Made by a program: the position numbers and the translations under genes | In this document: piece after piece, positions 47,301-60,380 of the stretch | Position numbering within the stretch: position 1 is the first letter of the stretch | Layout: every line of letters begins with the position of its first letter | From: Gnetum montanum | Lineage: Eukaryota; Streptophyta; Gnetopsida; Gnetales; Gnetaceae | Direction: 5' to 3' | Assembly (NCBI GenBank): GCA_015680685.1 | Contig: MNCI01023425.1 | Location: 17,825-81,824, forward strand | DNA: 64,000 nt | Notes under the pieces: generated by a model | Databases searched by the model: none | What the model saw: only the letters and a program-made list of their open reading frames with translations | What the model was told of the DNA's origin: nothing

Positions 47301-48229
47301 CATGATAAACTGTGAATTGCAATTTAGTAAAAAAATGTGAGTGGCAATGACTTTCATTGTCAACACCAAGATTTTATTTCTCATTAATTGTTAAAATAGG
47401 ACACACATAATACTAACTAATAATAGATGCAAATTTCATCTATTCATAGTCTTAGAATGTGAGCGTCATGTAACTTGCAGTAAATGTGAAATTTATTGTG
47501 GCCATATGTGGCTTGTAGATGTTGTCATAGTTACAATATCCTACAAGGCACATGACATCATACGATGAACAAGTGAAACAATGTGCACAGAAATTCTCAA
47601 TTAGATTAAATTGAACCAAATATGTGAAGATTGGGACACAATAGTATATCAAAACTTCTTTAAGTCTCTTTGGCTGTTATAATTACTATTCAAATTTCAA
47701 GAACATATAACCAAAGAATACACTAGGGCTACCATAACAGATAACATGATTGGGGATAAAATTTGTAGCATTTGAGAAATAAATACTAGCTTCAAATCAT
47801 AACTCAATGGAATTTTCTTTCCTACTAACATAGAGAGAAATATGCACCTCAAGTAAGCCTAAAGGCAACCAACATCATAAACTTCTTTCCTTCATGAAAT
47901 TTAGGCATTCTACTACATTAGATTTGAATGTCAGGGAGATGAGTTCTAGTTGTAACCTTGGCTATCTTCATTACATTCTACAAATAAAAAATAAGAAATG
48001 TTACATTATTACACTTAACAATCATAAATTATATTTTTAAGATCATGTCATTGGATCTAGATAGTTTTCTATGACACTTTTGAGTAGAAATCTTTTATTA
48101 TCCATTTTTAGTAGGGGTATTCCAACTTGACAATCCTTTGTTACTTGCCTAACCATTTTCATTTTCTAAAGATGAAAACTTAGACTGAATCTACTCAAAA
48201 TATTTTTTCAAGTTCAAGAACACTCTCTC
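44341..48229. other. No recognisable gene
   Basis: AT-rich, with two near-repeats of 'attagcctagccatt' (~44530 and 44630) and no supported coding sequence. Confidence 0.35.
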
Positions 48230-48720
48230 TATCTATGGGCATATTCTTAGAAAAATTTTTAAATGCCTTTTTTAATTTTGGTGTTTTTTTTTGTCTAGCT
48301 TGGATCTACTTTATTCTCAAGTGCTTCCAATTGCTCATATGATTTCTGAATGTCCTTATTGTAGTGCTCATGTGAAGATACTATAGTGCTCTATACTTCA
48401 TTATTATTTGATTTCGTTGTGGTTGATTTGAATGTCTCAAGTGTCATCCCTAATTGTGATGCCTCTTCATGGCTTGGAAACTCATGAGGCATAAATGAAT
48501 TTAGCTCAAAATGGATTCTTGAATTAAAATACTCATTTCTAAAGAAGAACTTATATGCACTAGTATGTATTTTAACTAATATTAAAACTTTCATTGAATG
48601 CTTGTAAAAATGACCAAGGCTAGACCATCTACACTCAAAAAATACTAAAAGAGAATATCTTGGACACCTTGTACCAAGTATCCCTTTTGAAAGAATTGTC
48701 ACTCCACACAAGATATTCAT
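48230..48720 (-). pseudogene. Decayed coding remnant, unidentified
   Basis: A 109-codon minus-strand ORF (48720-48391) continues through several stops to ~48230 with a charged, helix-like C-terminus (HYNKDIQKSYEQLEALENK). The composition looks protein-coding but no family is recognised. Confidence 0.3.
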
Positions 48721-51109
48721 CTTCTTTATCTAGAACTTGTTTGTAATTATCATCACAAATTCTAATACTCTTTTCACATTACTTCTTAATGATTTATCTA
48801 TCCTTTCTATTTCATAGATATCTTGTAGCTTTAAGGCTTGCATTGTTCTAGTAATATAGCTGTACCTTTGTCAAAGTCCATATAAGCCAAATAATGCGAC
48901 ATTATTTCCTATTTTTGATATTTCTCAAGAATTTCCCATTTAAAAATCCATGATAGGACTTCACAAAATTTTCAAATATCAGCATAGGCTTTTGCCTAAA
49001 TCCTTGAGAAATGAACATTTTAGCCCATAGTAAGAAAACAATAATGGAACATACAATCTAAATTTGTTAATAATGTTATTGCATTATCAAATAAATATAT
49101 ACTTATGAAATTTATCTCCATTTATCCACTAACTCTTTAGGTAACTAATGAAATTAATGTTTTATTGATGTTGATTGACAAACTTGTTAATTTCCATATC
49201 AACATCCATAGGAGTTTTGCATTCATTCGTAATGAAGTTTACATGTGTTGCCATTTCCTTTCTTGTTGTTTAATCTTTAACTTTTGTTGCCTAGTTCTTC
49301 CTCCATACCCTCCAAATAGCAAAATGGATAGAAGCATACAATAATGAAATACAGACCTGAAAATTTTAGATAATGTTGCATATTTAATTGTGATATCTCC
49401 ATGTTTTGAATTCAACTTTAAAATTAGGTAATACATTTCAATGTTATAATCATTATCTTACTACATTCATTTCAGCTTTCAAATCATCTAGCATGAAAGC
49501 ATCTATTGTCCATTGTATCTCTCAAGACTTGCATCTTCTCATCAATTTAGAGAGTCAAGCTATGATATCCCTCTTTGTACACCTAGAGGAGATCACCCAT
49601 GCTATAAGCAGTCCATGATAGTATGAATCGAAATTCATGATTGTGTGAAGATGGAGCTATTTAGAAAAATACCATTTATATTAGAAAATTGAGCTAATTG
49701 CAATACAAAATTTTCTTGATGCATGGTTTCTAATAAATACAAAAAATTTTAATTACTGCATATTTTTTGGTTTTGAAGGTTGAATCCATAGCATGTATGC
49801 TATTTTGAGATAGCCCTATCATCCTTTTTAGCATTCATAGTGATTGTAACTTGATGATTGTTAGGATAGACTATTCATTATTCTACTCTTAATAGTAAAA
49901 GAAAACATTTGTCATGCTTTTGTACCAAAGGCGTGTACTAATTTTATCACGCTAACATTTTTTTTATTCTAGTGTAATATCTTTGGAAATATTATAAATG
50001 TTCTTTTTCAGAAGAAACATGGCTCTTTTCTATGATACCTTAATTCTTGATCTTCATTGAATAGATTCTTAATATATCTTTCATAAATCATATCTACTCG
50101 AAATCTACCATTCCATAATAACACTATCTTTTGATGTATATTATGGAAAATATGTATTGACCAAGATCTCTTCTATCTAACATGGGACCAAGCAAGCCAT
50201 GATAATAAGCCATCGTCATGTCAACATGATTCATTTCATGATTCATTTCTTTATATGTAATGCATGGAACATGATCAGTGCCATGCATAATGTAAACTAT
50301 GAAATTACATTAACAACTAGTCTTTCTACTAGTCCTATTTCTTTTTATTCCTTCCTTAAGTGCCATCCTTATGGTAACATTCAGGCCATACAAACAATGA
50401 TAATTGATTCATGTATATTCATGGATATCAGTTAGTACTATAATAATATGCATTATACAAAATATTTAATAAACATAGTTGAGGACATCAAAAATACAAG
50501 AAAACCTATGATGTACAACAAGTGTAGCGGTTTAATTGGGAGTGAGTTTTCTTTTCCCATTTTTGTTGGTTTTTGTTCCTACAGAAAAATTCATAGGGGA
50601 ACATTTCATTTCTCTATTCACTTGTAATGAAATCATCCACTCTTTCTTTGTACATCCAAGGCATCATCATAAAAATAGGATCAGCTTATTTTATTCTTTG
50701 AAAAAGGTCTAATTGGTGGATCTTGTATTTCTTATTGCCATGGTGTTTCCCAAAAACTAGCATGTTTTCACTTTCCTTGCATATAAATGAAATTTTTAAT
50801 TCATTGCTAGCTCAAACAACAATTCATGAATCTAAGAACCATGTAATTAACAAACACAATTGGCAATATAAAATTAGTGTCCATACATATCTAAAAAACT
50901 AGCAAGAACCTTGTTTGTGGTACTTCTCTTATATTGGTTGTAATGCTACAATAAAAAACTTGGGTTTCTTGTTTTAGCTCATTCATGAAATATAGAATAA
51001 TTTTCAAGTAGTTGTGGAATGCTACATCATGCAACCTCATGTAGAAAAAAAATACAAAATTTCAATGTATTGCAAATCATAGTATGCTTACAAGGAGACC
51101 TAGATGCCT
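48721..51109. other. No recognisable gene
   Basis: AT-rich spacer up to the satellite array; nothing supported. Confidence 0.35.
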
Positions 51110-53400
51110 ACAAAGAAGTTTTTTTTTTGAAAGAATGTGAGGGGGTGCATTTAGCAACCAATGCACTAGGGATTCTAAAAGCCTACTAGCTACTAGAAGC
51201 ACACATTAACTCTTCCATAGATTCTTCAAGTGGCATGAAAGAGTTCCAGCAATATTTTATAGTAGACTATGAGGGACTACTAGTAGCAATGCCCATGTAG
51301 GGATTTTGGAAGGCATTGTGCTTCTAGCGACTTGAAAGTACTTGGAAATCATAGGCTTTGGTGCACAAACCCATTTCTAAAGTTTTTTTAAGAGAGTGTG
51401 AGGATGTTTGTGTGGCACCTAAATTGCAGGGGATTCTAGAAGCCTACTAACTACCAGGAGCACACATTCACTCTTGCATAGATGCTTCTAATGGCACAAA
51501 AGACTTCCAACAATATTTTATAGCAAACTATGAGGGAATTCTTGTAGAAGTATTCTCACAAGGACCTTTAGAAGGCATTGTGCTTTTGGTGACATGAAAG
51601 TACATGGAAATTGTAACTTATAGAGCATAGACCCATTCTTAAAGAACTTTTTTTTAAAGAGTGTGAGGGGGTGCATCTAGCATCCAACCCACAAGGGATT
51701 CTAGAAGCCTACTAGCTATCAAAAGCATGCATTCACTCTTACATAGATGATTATGATGGCATGGAAGAGGTCCAACAATATTTTACAGTAGATTATGAGG
51801 GATGACTAATAGTAGTGCTTTCACATGGGCCTCTAAAAAGCATTATGCTGCTAATGACCTAAAATTACTTGGAAATCATAATTTCTGGTGAATAGGCTAG
51901 TTTTTGAAGAACTTTTTAAAAAGAGTATGAGGAGGTACATCTAGCATAGAACTTGCAGGGGATCCTAGAAGCTTACCAGCTACTGGAAGCATGCATTGAC
52001 TCTTACATAGATGCTTCCAGTGGCATGGAAGAGTTATAACAATATTTTATAGTAGACTATGAGGGACTGCTAGTAGTAGTGCCCTTGCATGGGCCTCTAG
52101 AAAGCATTTTGTTTCTGGTGACTTGAAAGTACTTAGAAATTATAGCTTTTAGTGCATAGAATCATTCTTGAAGAATTTTTTTGAAAGAGTTTGAGGAGGT
52201 ATGTCTAGCAACCAACTCACAGGGAATTCTAAAAGCATAATAGTTACTAGAAACATGCATTAACTTGTACATAGATGGATTGAGTAGCATGGAATACTTC
52301 TAGCAATATTTTATAGTAGGTTGGAAGGGACTACTAGTAGTATTACCCTCACATGGACCTCTGGAAAGCATTGTGCTTTTGGTGATCTAAAAGTTCTTGG
52401 AAATTGTAGCTTCCAATGCATAGATGCATTTTTGAAGAACTTTTTCAATGAGTGTAAGGGGTGTGTCTAGAAGCCAACCTACATGGGATTCCATAAGCCT
52501 ACTAGCTATCGAAAGAATGCATTGACTCTTGCATAGATGCTTCTGGTGGCGCAGGAAAGTTCCAACAATATTATGCATTAGACTATGAGGCATTGCTAGT
52601 AGTAGTGCCATTATAGAACCTTCCAAGAAGCATTATGATTCTAGTATCCTAAAAGTACTTGGAAATCATAGCTTTTAGGGCATATACCCATTTTTGAATA
52701 ACTTTTTTCAAAGAGTGTGAGGAGCTACATCTAGCAGCTAATCTCCAGAGGATTCTAGAAGCCTATCAGCAACTGGGAGTACACATTCACTCTTGCATAG
52801 ATGCTTCTGGTAGCACAAAAGAGTTCCAACAATATTTTATCATAGAGTGCAAAGGACTGCCGGTAGTAGTGCCCTCACATGAGCCTCTAGAAAGTGTTGT
52901 GCTTCTAGTGAACTAAAAATACTTAGAAATCATAACTTTTAGGGCATAATCCCATTTTCAAAGAACGTTTTTTTCAAAAATTACATGGGGATGCATCTAT
53001 TAGCCAACTAGGAAGGGATTCTAGAAGCCTATGAGCTATCAACAGCATGCATTAACTCTTACATAGATGCTTCCAGTGGTATAGAAGACTTCCACGAATA
53101 GTTTATAGCTTACTATGAGGGACTGCTAGTAATAGTACCCTTAAATGGGGTTTTTCAAACATACTAGCTATTAGAAGCATGAATTTACTCTTACATGAAT
53201 GCTTATAGTAGTAATCATAACTTCTAGAAATATTCACTAAATACTACAAGGGAATACTAGTAGCAGTGCCCTTGTAGGAAGGTCTAAAAAGAATTATGCT
53301 ACTAGTGATCTTTACTTACTTGGAAATCATAGCTCCTAGTGAACAAATGCTTTTTTGAAGATATTGTTCTAAACACTGTGAAGGGATGTGCCTATAAGGG
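51110..53400. repeat. Satellite-like tandem array, ~264 bp monomer
   Basis: The landmark 'gattctagaagcctactagc' recurs at 51171, 51432, 51697, 51961, 52224, 52487, 52751 and 53017, spacings 261-266 bp. Each monomer also has 'cactcttgcatagatgcttc', 'caatattttatagtagacta', 'gggactgctagtagtagtg' and a poly-T/poly-A stretch. A ninth monomer near 53147 is cut to ~130 bp. Monomers are well diverged from each other with no shared ORF. Confidence 0.9.
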
Positions 53401-55329
53401 GCTTCCAAAAGTCTTATTTTCCATGTGTTATGACTAACTATGGTTGGCACCATTCTCGTAGTTTGTGTTACAAGGAAATGTGGCTAGCATTTCTTCATGT
53501 TGATACATGTATGATGGAATACCCATGATGGTAAAATGAACATCATGCATGCCAATCATGGTTTCATATTTACATACATCATGTTGATGAATGGCGACCA
53601 ACCATGTCATAGATTCCTTTATATCCTAAAGAGAACAAATGTAACCATGTTCGATTTCAGACATAGCTTGTGAAATCTATAATTAATGGCAACATCTATT
53701 CTAAATGGCAAATCAATATTGCATCTAAGTTAAAATTAGATTGCTTATTTAATATAATAAATAATGATACATTTTTATTGAATTTTTAATTTAAATTTAA
53801 TATATTACTTGTTGCTAATTTCGATGCTACTAGAAAGGGTTAGGTTTTTGCTCATATCCTAACCCTCATATGATCCTACTTAGCAAGATGAGCACTATGG
53901 CCTTGGATAAAATTAAAATTCTATATTTGATTTTCCACTCAATGAAATTTTAGATTGAAAAAATTTAAAATTACCACTACTAACATGAGAAGATGTAAGT
54001 TCTTTCTTTTGCTAATATTGATAATTTTAATCTAATTTTTACACCAATTTATTTAGATTTTTTAATTTAATTTATAAAAGGGGCTTCCAATTTGCTAATT
54101 TGATACAAATTTTCACTCTATGGGTTCAGATAAAAAATACAATGAAATAAAATATTTCATAGTGATAGCCAATCCCATTCTATTAGTGTGACCATATTTT
54201 GATAATTTAGGAGTCCAAGTCATGGCATCAAGGCTCTTATTTTTAGGGTGTGGTAGGTAGCATCCATGTCATAGCATCAAAATTTGATCATGTGACTTTG
54301 AAATTTTTTGAATATTATTATTCTTTTTTATGGAGTTCAACATGAAAACATAGAATCCATGTCATGGAATCAATTTTTACTATGGCTATCTTTTAGTGTA
54401 GATACTATGCTAGCACATATAAGGATTAATCCTTGTTATTTTATCATATTACTAGGTAAAGGCTATTGGCCATTTATTTACAATCATCAAATATCTTCTA
54501 TTTTTGTTCTCTTATGACTTGGGCATTCATAATTATTAGTTTATCATTCTTCAAGAACACATATTTAAGAAATTCTACCAATGTTTTATGTTTAATGAGC
54601 TTCATTTTAGTTGTCTCAAAAACTTTTTCTAGTCCATCTCTACATCTTGGTGATCTTCTACATGGAAAAATTGACATCTTAGGTATTCCATTTCATCTAA
54701 TTTATTGATATAGGTACTTATGAGGACTTCTTAAGGTTCTATGCACATAGTGAAATTATAGCTTTCATCTATGATTAGCAACTAGGTGTCATCTTGTTTG
54801 GTAATTACTACATATAGGAACTTTTGCATACATGCTAATTATTCATATGATTTGTATGCTATAATAGTTCTATGTTTGATTGCCCAAATTTTTTGCATGA
54901 AACTACACCCTGTGTCATTGTATGTGATGCATGGAACCCATTTCTTTCTTACAATGGTACATTCATTATGCTTAAAAATTTTCAAGGATAGGTCTCTAAT
55001 CCTAAGCTTGGCATTAATTGTGCTTAGGAAAGCCTTTCTTACAATGATGGAAACTTTCCCTTGTAGTTATTAACATGGACCATCAAGAAATCAATAGAGT
55101 ATGACTAGCCATTGATTGTAGTAATAACATCTTTTATCAATCCCAAGGGAATGATTATAGACTAGTCTATAAACTCTAATTGGCTATTGCATTTCTCCAA
55201 TAGAGGTAGGTTCCAAGATTTGTGGATGTATTATGCAATTAAGTTAATTTTAAACCCTAAATATAATAGAGCCTTTCAAGGATCATATAGCATACTTGCT
55301 AGATTAATTCTCTTCCTAAGAAGATTTTC
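53401..55329. other. No recognisable gene
   Basis: AT-rich; plus-strand ORFs of 69-95 codons at 54308-55073 show no motif I can support. Confidence 0.35.
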
Positions 55330-56346
55330 TACTTTAATCTAGTCAATTAGGACATGAGTCAACATGATGATTTTTACATTGGTTATTATTTGGTTTAAAG
55401 ATGTCTTGAAATGCATTTAAAATGTTGTAGGTATGGGATCCATAACCATAGATGCTTACATAGGGTTTGGGGGATTGGTAGCTTTGAAGAATGGATGCTT
55501 TTGAGTCTTGCTCTTGAAACCACATGAGTTATCATCCACCTACAAGTTTATAGCTCTTATGGAATTTTTTTGTTTTGGATTTGGGGGTATTTTATCTTAT
55601 ATGAATGGAGTAGGTGGTAATGGGTTAGGATGATGTGATTGATATTGCTTATAAGGGGTAAGTAGCATATGAAGGAGATTCATCTCATGGAGTGGTAGGT
55701 TTGTGGTATTGCGGAGAATAGTAGTGATGAGCAAAGAGGGGAGCAGTGAGTCATTTGCAAATACATGTTATTAAAAAATAGCCACAAGAATTAAAATACT
55801 TGTAGGGATACTATTACCTTAGTAGTGACATCCTACATGAGTGTGAGCTTTTCCACTAGTGATAGTACTTCTAAGGTTGAGATGGATCCCCATTTGGATA
55901 GTATTGTTATTGATGATAGAGGTACCTATAGTTGACTTGAGAATAAGAAAACCTTCTAAGTATTTTCCTTTTGAAAAATTTCAGGTTTAAGGAATAAACT
56001 TTAGACTCCAAAAGATGCAACATTACAGGGAAATAATTCTTAGAATGTTCATATTGGCAAAGGTCACAACTATCCTCATCTAATTACGAGTTTGTAGCCT
56101 ATTCAAGTATAGTTACCTTTCCCTTTTGCTAGTAGTTGTTGTTACATTATTTTTAGTGCTTCCTTACCTTTCTTTCTCCTTAATAATTTTCAATGATATT
56201 TGAAACTTTTCATTAATTAAGTTTCACATATTATTAACTTTAGCCAAAATTTCAATGATTGATTTTTGGATTGGTAAGATTTTTCTTTCTATCAACTTCT
56301 CTAATGGTGCATTGTGATTTGGTTCATAGAGACATATATTCTTTTT

Positions 56347-56399
<53 letters not shown>

Positions 56400-56780
56400 T
56401 ATTGTGCTCCTCTATACTCTCTTTTTTCTTAAGTTCCCATTTCCATTTTTTTCACTTGATTAATTAGTCTCTAAATCCAATGAATCCATAAATCTAAAAG
56501 CCTTTCTTGGGAATATATCTTAAGAGTTTTCCTTATCTTATTTTTTAGTCCATTTATGATATTATGTAGTTATTTCTTCTTGGAAAAGCCATGGCCTAGG
56601 CATCTATGCTGCAAATAGTAATATCTACCTAAGACTATATTAAGGGATTCATGATTGTCTTTCTTCCATTTTTGAATCTATTTTTTCAAGTTTAATACTC
56701 TAGAATACAATTGATACTTTTAATTGAACAACCCCTTTGATTTTCTTTGAATGACCTATTAGAAGAACTAGGCCTAGAGC
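55330..56780 (-). pseudogene. Decayed gag region of a minus-strand gypsy element
   Basis: Reads HGFSKKK and INGLKNKIRKTLKIY (about 56600-56510), homologous to the gag at 31.2 kb, then CDLCQYEHSKNYFP (56085-56040) where the last knuckle Cys is Phe, followed by the family tail. Heavily broken. It faces away from the plus-strand LTR that starts at 56948, so two elements meet here. Confidence 0.6.
56349..56395. repeat. (AG)23 microsatellite
   Basis: 47 bp of perfect AG inside the decayed gag region. Confidence 0.95.
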
Positions 56781-56947
56781 TTCCTTGAATTTTGGCTCTT
56801 GTTCTTTTTTTTTCTTGGTTACTCACCAAGGCTAAACATAGTCATGGATTATTCATGTTATCTATATTGAGGGGAGGAGTATTTTAGTGATGGTAATGAC
56901 TAGGTTGGTAATGTATATTCTTATTTTTCATTATGATGTTAGTGGGA

Positions 56948-57783
56948 TGGTAATGAATTGTATTCTTCTTTGGCCTTGATATCAGAGCCTCGATATTGTA
57001 GCATATGCTATGTTATGAGATATCCAATACCATGGGATACATGCCTACCTATAAATATAACACTTGGATGCATGATTCATCCCATTCCATTTCCTAGTTA
57101 CTAGAGAAGCTCTTATAGTTTGGTTTCTCTAGAATTAGAATATTTTCTAAGTGCCCATAGAGGAGTTGAAAAGTGTATGGATCTTTATTTGAGCACTAAT
57201 GTACCTAAGCACCTCAATGTCAATAGCAATAAAGAAAAGCTTTTCTAATTAAACCTTATAGAACTTGGAATAGATTAATGTTTTCCTTATGCATTTATTA
57301 TTTATGCACTTTACTTTATTGAATTTTAATCAAGTAATTAATAGCAATTAAATAACACACATAAGTATGATCACTTTGAGCATACGCTAACACTTGGTAA
57401 CCCCAAAAGCACCTAATGCTTGGTAACCTAGTAGCATTGCAATGTGTTTAAGACATGTAAAAAAAGTGGAAATGGATGTTGATGTTAGGATTAATTAAGT
57501 ATTATTTAGTTATTAGATTAATTAAACATTTATTATTATATTTTCTAGAACTTAGGTAATTAAATGATAAAACATAAAATGATAAAAATCAAATTCCTCA
57601 ATTATACTTAACCATACATTTACACCTCACAAGTGAAATTGAGAAGATAATGATCATGATTGTTAGGTTTTCTTCCTAGAACTAGTGTACTTAGAAAGCT
57701 AAATTCTACAAAATTTGACTAGATTACTTAGTGAATGCTAGTGATTCATATGGTTGGGCATAGGGTATACTTGTTGGTTATCA
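56948..57783 (+). mobile_element. Ty3/gypsy-like 5' LTR, plus orientation (~836 bp)
   Basis: Collinear with 16423-17293: GATAT motifs (56980-57030), CTATAAATATAAC (~57050), 'gattcatatggttgggcata' near the 3' end, and terminal TTATCA before the PBS. The left edge is approximate. Confidence 0.7.
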
Positions 57784-57802
57784 TTGGCACCATTGTTGCG
57801 GA
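57784..57802 (+). promoter_or_regulatory. Primer-binding site
   Basis: TTGGCACCATTGTTGCGGA follows the LTR end directly, the best-preserved PBS of the family here. Confidence 0.65.
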
Positions 57803-57859
57803 CTTTAGTTAGCTATGTGCACTATCTAGGACTTAGTGAAAATTATTCAATGACATTTT

Positions 57860-58840
57860 AATGAACTCATTAAAGCTAAATCATTCAACTAATAAAGTAT
57901 ATTACAAGAATTCTATTTTTCTTGGTTTACTTAAATGTCTTCTTCTCATAGGGCTAATTCTCCACCACCGTTCGAGCATGCATCCAATCAACATAGGCAT
58001 GGGGGTTCAAATCAACCAATGCCCTAATAGTGTAGAGTGGTATATACTCATCCCAATGAGTATGTGCTAGAATTCACCTTAATCCTACATTAGGATGAAT
58101 ATTTGTGGTGGAGGAACATGAAGGATAACATTGTGTTGCTACCCAATTCATTAGTTCTTGCAATGTTGCTCCAAATTCTTATGAGGTTGGACATCTAGGG
58201 GATCAATGCTGAATACATTATGCATGACCATAACTATCAAGATTATGATCCCACTAAGGCACAATGCAAAATTGATTGATAATAGGAGAGGCATTATGAA
58301 GCATAAAAAATGGCTCAATAATCCCTTATTCCTACTATACTATAAACATTTAGAGGATCCCTTCTCTAGGTGTTCCTAATTCACTAACTCTGCTTTCCTT
58401 GGTTTTGATGAACGGGGCTTGAACCAAAATTTATACTCTACAATAAATAATTCTAGTTCAAGCAAGAATGGGTTCCATGATCATGGGAACTCCAAAGGTG
58501 GGATTCAATGTAGGAACATGGAAAAACATGATGATCATGATTGTGACCAAAGAAGATAGTGCAACAGGCATCGAGGTGGTGCTAGTCCTTCTTCCTCTTC
58601 ATCTTTGACATTCTCTTATTCCTTCTCTAACTTTGACCAAAGTTGTAGAAGAGGTAACCATGATGGAGATGACCAATGGGATATATATGATTGTAGGGCC
58701 CACTAGACTTCTCAAGACTTGGGGCTTGGGAAATCAAGGAATGTCCATCATCACAAAAGAAGGGGAAGCAGAGGACATCATTGGCATCATGGCCATGGTA
58801 GATTTTGTGCCATGATGAGAAGAGCATACAAGGATGCATT
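57860..58840 (+). pseudogene. Decayed gag region of a plus-strand gypsy element
   Basis: Collinear with 17460-18350: 'gtggtatatactcatcccaa', then a Ser-rich block ('cttcttcctcttcatctt') and a block reading GNHDGDDQ-like text. Interrupted by many stops; the knuckle and tail present at 19.3 kb are missing here, and the sequence jumps to an integrase tail at ~58985. Confidence 0.6.
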
Positions 58841-58931
58841 GATGTTGGTATGTCTTTTGTTTTTAATGTTTAAAATCTTGTGCACTATTATGGACCATTT
58901 GATGAGAAGAGCATACAAGGAGGCATTGATG
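58813..58931. repeat. 32 bp direct repeat pair
   Basis: 58813-58844 and 58900-58931 match at 31 of 32 bases ('tgatgagaagagcatacaag' onward), 87 bp apart, at the gag-to-integrase deletion junction. Confidence 0.85.
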
Positions 58932-58984
58932 AGTTAAAGGGGCCTATTGATTAGTCCAAGCCTTCAATGGAGAAGAAGGTAATC

Positions 58985-59143
58985 ATACTCAAGTGAAGGA
59001 AAGATTCTAGCACTTCAGGAGTCAAGAGGCATGAATATTTGATCCATTGGAAGGATCAATCCACTAATGATGTTGTATGGATCCATGAGACTAAATTTTT
59101 TGAGTTCGGGATCATTTCTACCCCTACTCCCTTATTCACATGA
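58985..59143 (+). pseudogene. Chromodomain-like integrase C-terminus fragment
   Basis: Reads VKRHEYLIHWKDQSTNDVVW then IHETKFF, ending at TGA 59141-59143. It resembles the C-terminal tail of gypsy integrases (usual form YLVKWKG.....aTWepe..l). One stop lies a few codons upstream. The core integrase is absent, so this element lost nearly all of pol. Confidence 0.6.
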
Positions 59144-60174
59144 GTTTACTTTTTGATGGGTGGAAGATTTGGTAAAGGAACACCTCTTTTGATTCCCTTG
59201 TGCTTATCATACAAGTTGTTTTTATAGGTTTCACTCTTGGAGAAGACTTGAATGATTGTGTCCTATTTTTGTGTGTCTTCTTGAGGTGATTTTTTATGAT
59301 GAATATTCTTGGATGTTTGGCATGTTTGAAGGTGTTTTTGGCTTACTTTGATGAGTTTAGGGTGTTTCAAGGTCTATCCAAAGGCTCCAAGCATCAAAAT
59401 GAGCAGTTTTATTTTTGGCACCTATAGGATAGACATCTTCCTAGAGACTTCTCCCCTTAAGTGTAGATGTCCCAAGTCTAGAAAATACGTCTCCCAAAAA
59501 TAATAGACATCTCTCTTGAGAGTAGGGCTTTCATAGGAGACATCTACATGAAATAAGAGACATCTATGTTAGCAAAGAAAAAAAAAATCAAATGTGGGGT
59601 TTTGATTGGAAAACATCGAAAAGACTTCAAATTTGTATGGGAAACATCTAGAGAGGAAAATAGAAAGCTTCCTAGGATTTTGGATCTCTATAATTATGTA
59701 TGCATTCATCCACAAAAGAGAGAGAGAGAGTTGGTATGCAAGAAGATAGCTTGCATGTAGTAGGAGTAATAGAAAACACTCTTGAGAGTGAAGAGCTAGG
59801 CAAGAGAGATTCTATGAGCACAATGGATGAGTGTAATTTGTGATTATAACTCAAACATTAGCTTGTGGTGTTCATTTATGTGTTTTATTCTCTTGTTTCT
59901 CACTTGTTTCTCTATGTGATTTTCATTGGTTATGTGATGCATTGAGAGCAATCATTGTGTGGTTGTAGAGCCTCATGCTCTACAATATCATTTGAGTGTG
60001 ATAGGTTTTTGGATGCTAATGGGTTGTGTAAACCCTATTGTAATATTATAATAATTGAATTAAAGATAGCTACTTTTCTTTTTTTCTCTGCAAATACATT
60101 TATCATTTTATAATATCTATATTTAGTGCATTGAAGGTGATTTGTTAGTGGAGTGAACCTACTCCATAGCCTCA
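59144..60174. other. Probable element 3' region, no gene
   Basis: Contains repeated 'agacatct' words (59420-59570) and transcript-like sequence around 59900-60060, but no LTR edge I can define. Confidence 0.3.
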
Positions 60175-60380
60175 CATGCTACAATTTCACATGTTGTGAG
60201 CTTCACACATTATAATTTTTACATGTTGTAAAGCTGTATACAATGTAGCCTTTGCAAGTTGTATTCTCATACACTATAAGATTTACATGTTGTAAGCTTT
60301 ACAAATTGTAACTCTACACACTGTAAGCTTTACCCATCATAACTCCACACACTATGAGCCTTATACAATCCAAGCTTAGA
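60175..60380. repeat. Degenerate minisatellite (~18-22 bp)
   Basis: About ten worn copies of a motif near 'tttacatgttgtaagctcta' in direct tandem, AT-rich, with no coding content. Confidence 0.6.

Noticed and set aside
51110-53400. CRISPR-like or gene-family interpretation of the 264 bp repeats
   Set aside because: Repeats are contiguous with no unique spacers and no shared ORF; a eukaryotic satellite-like array explains them.
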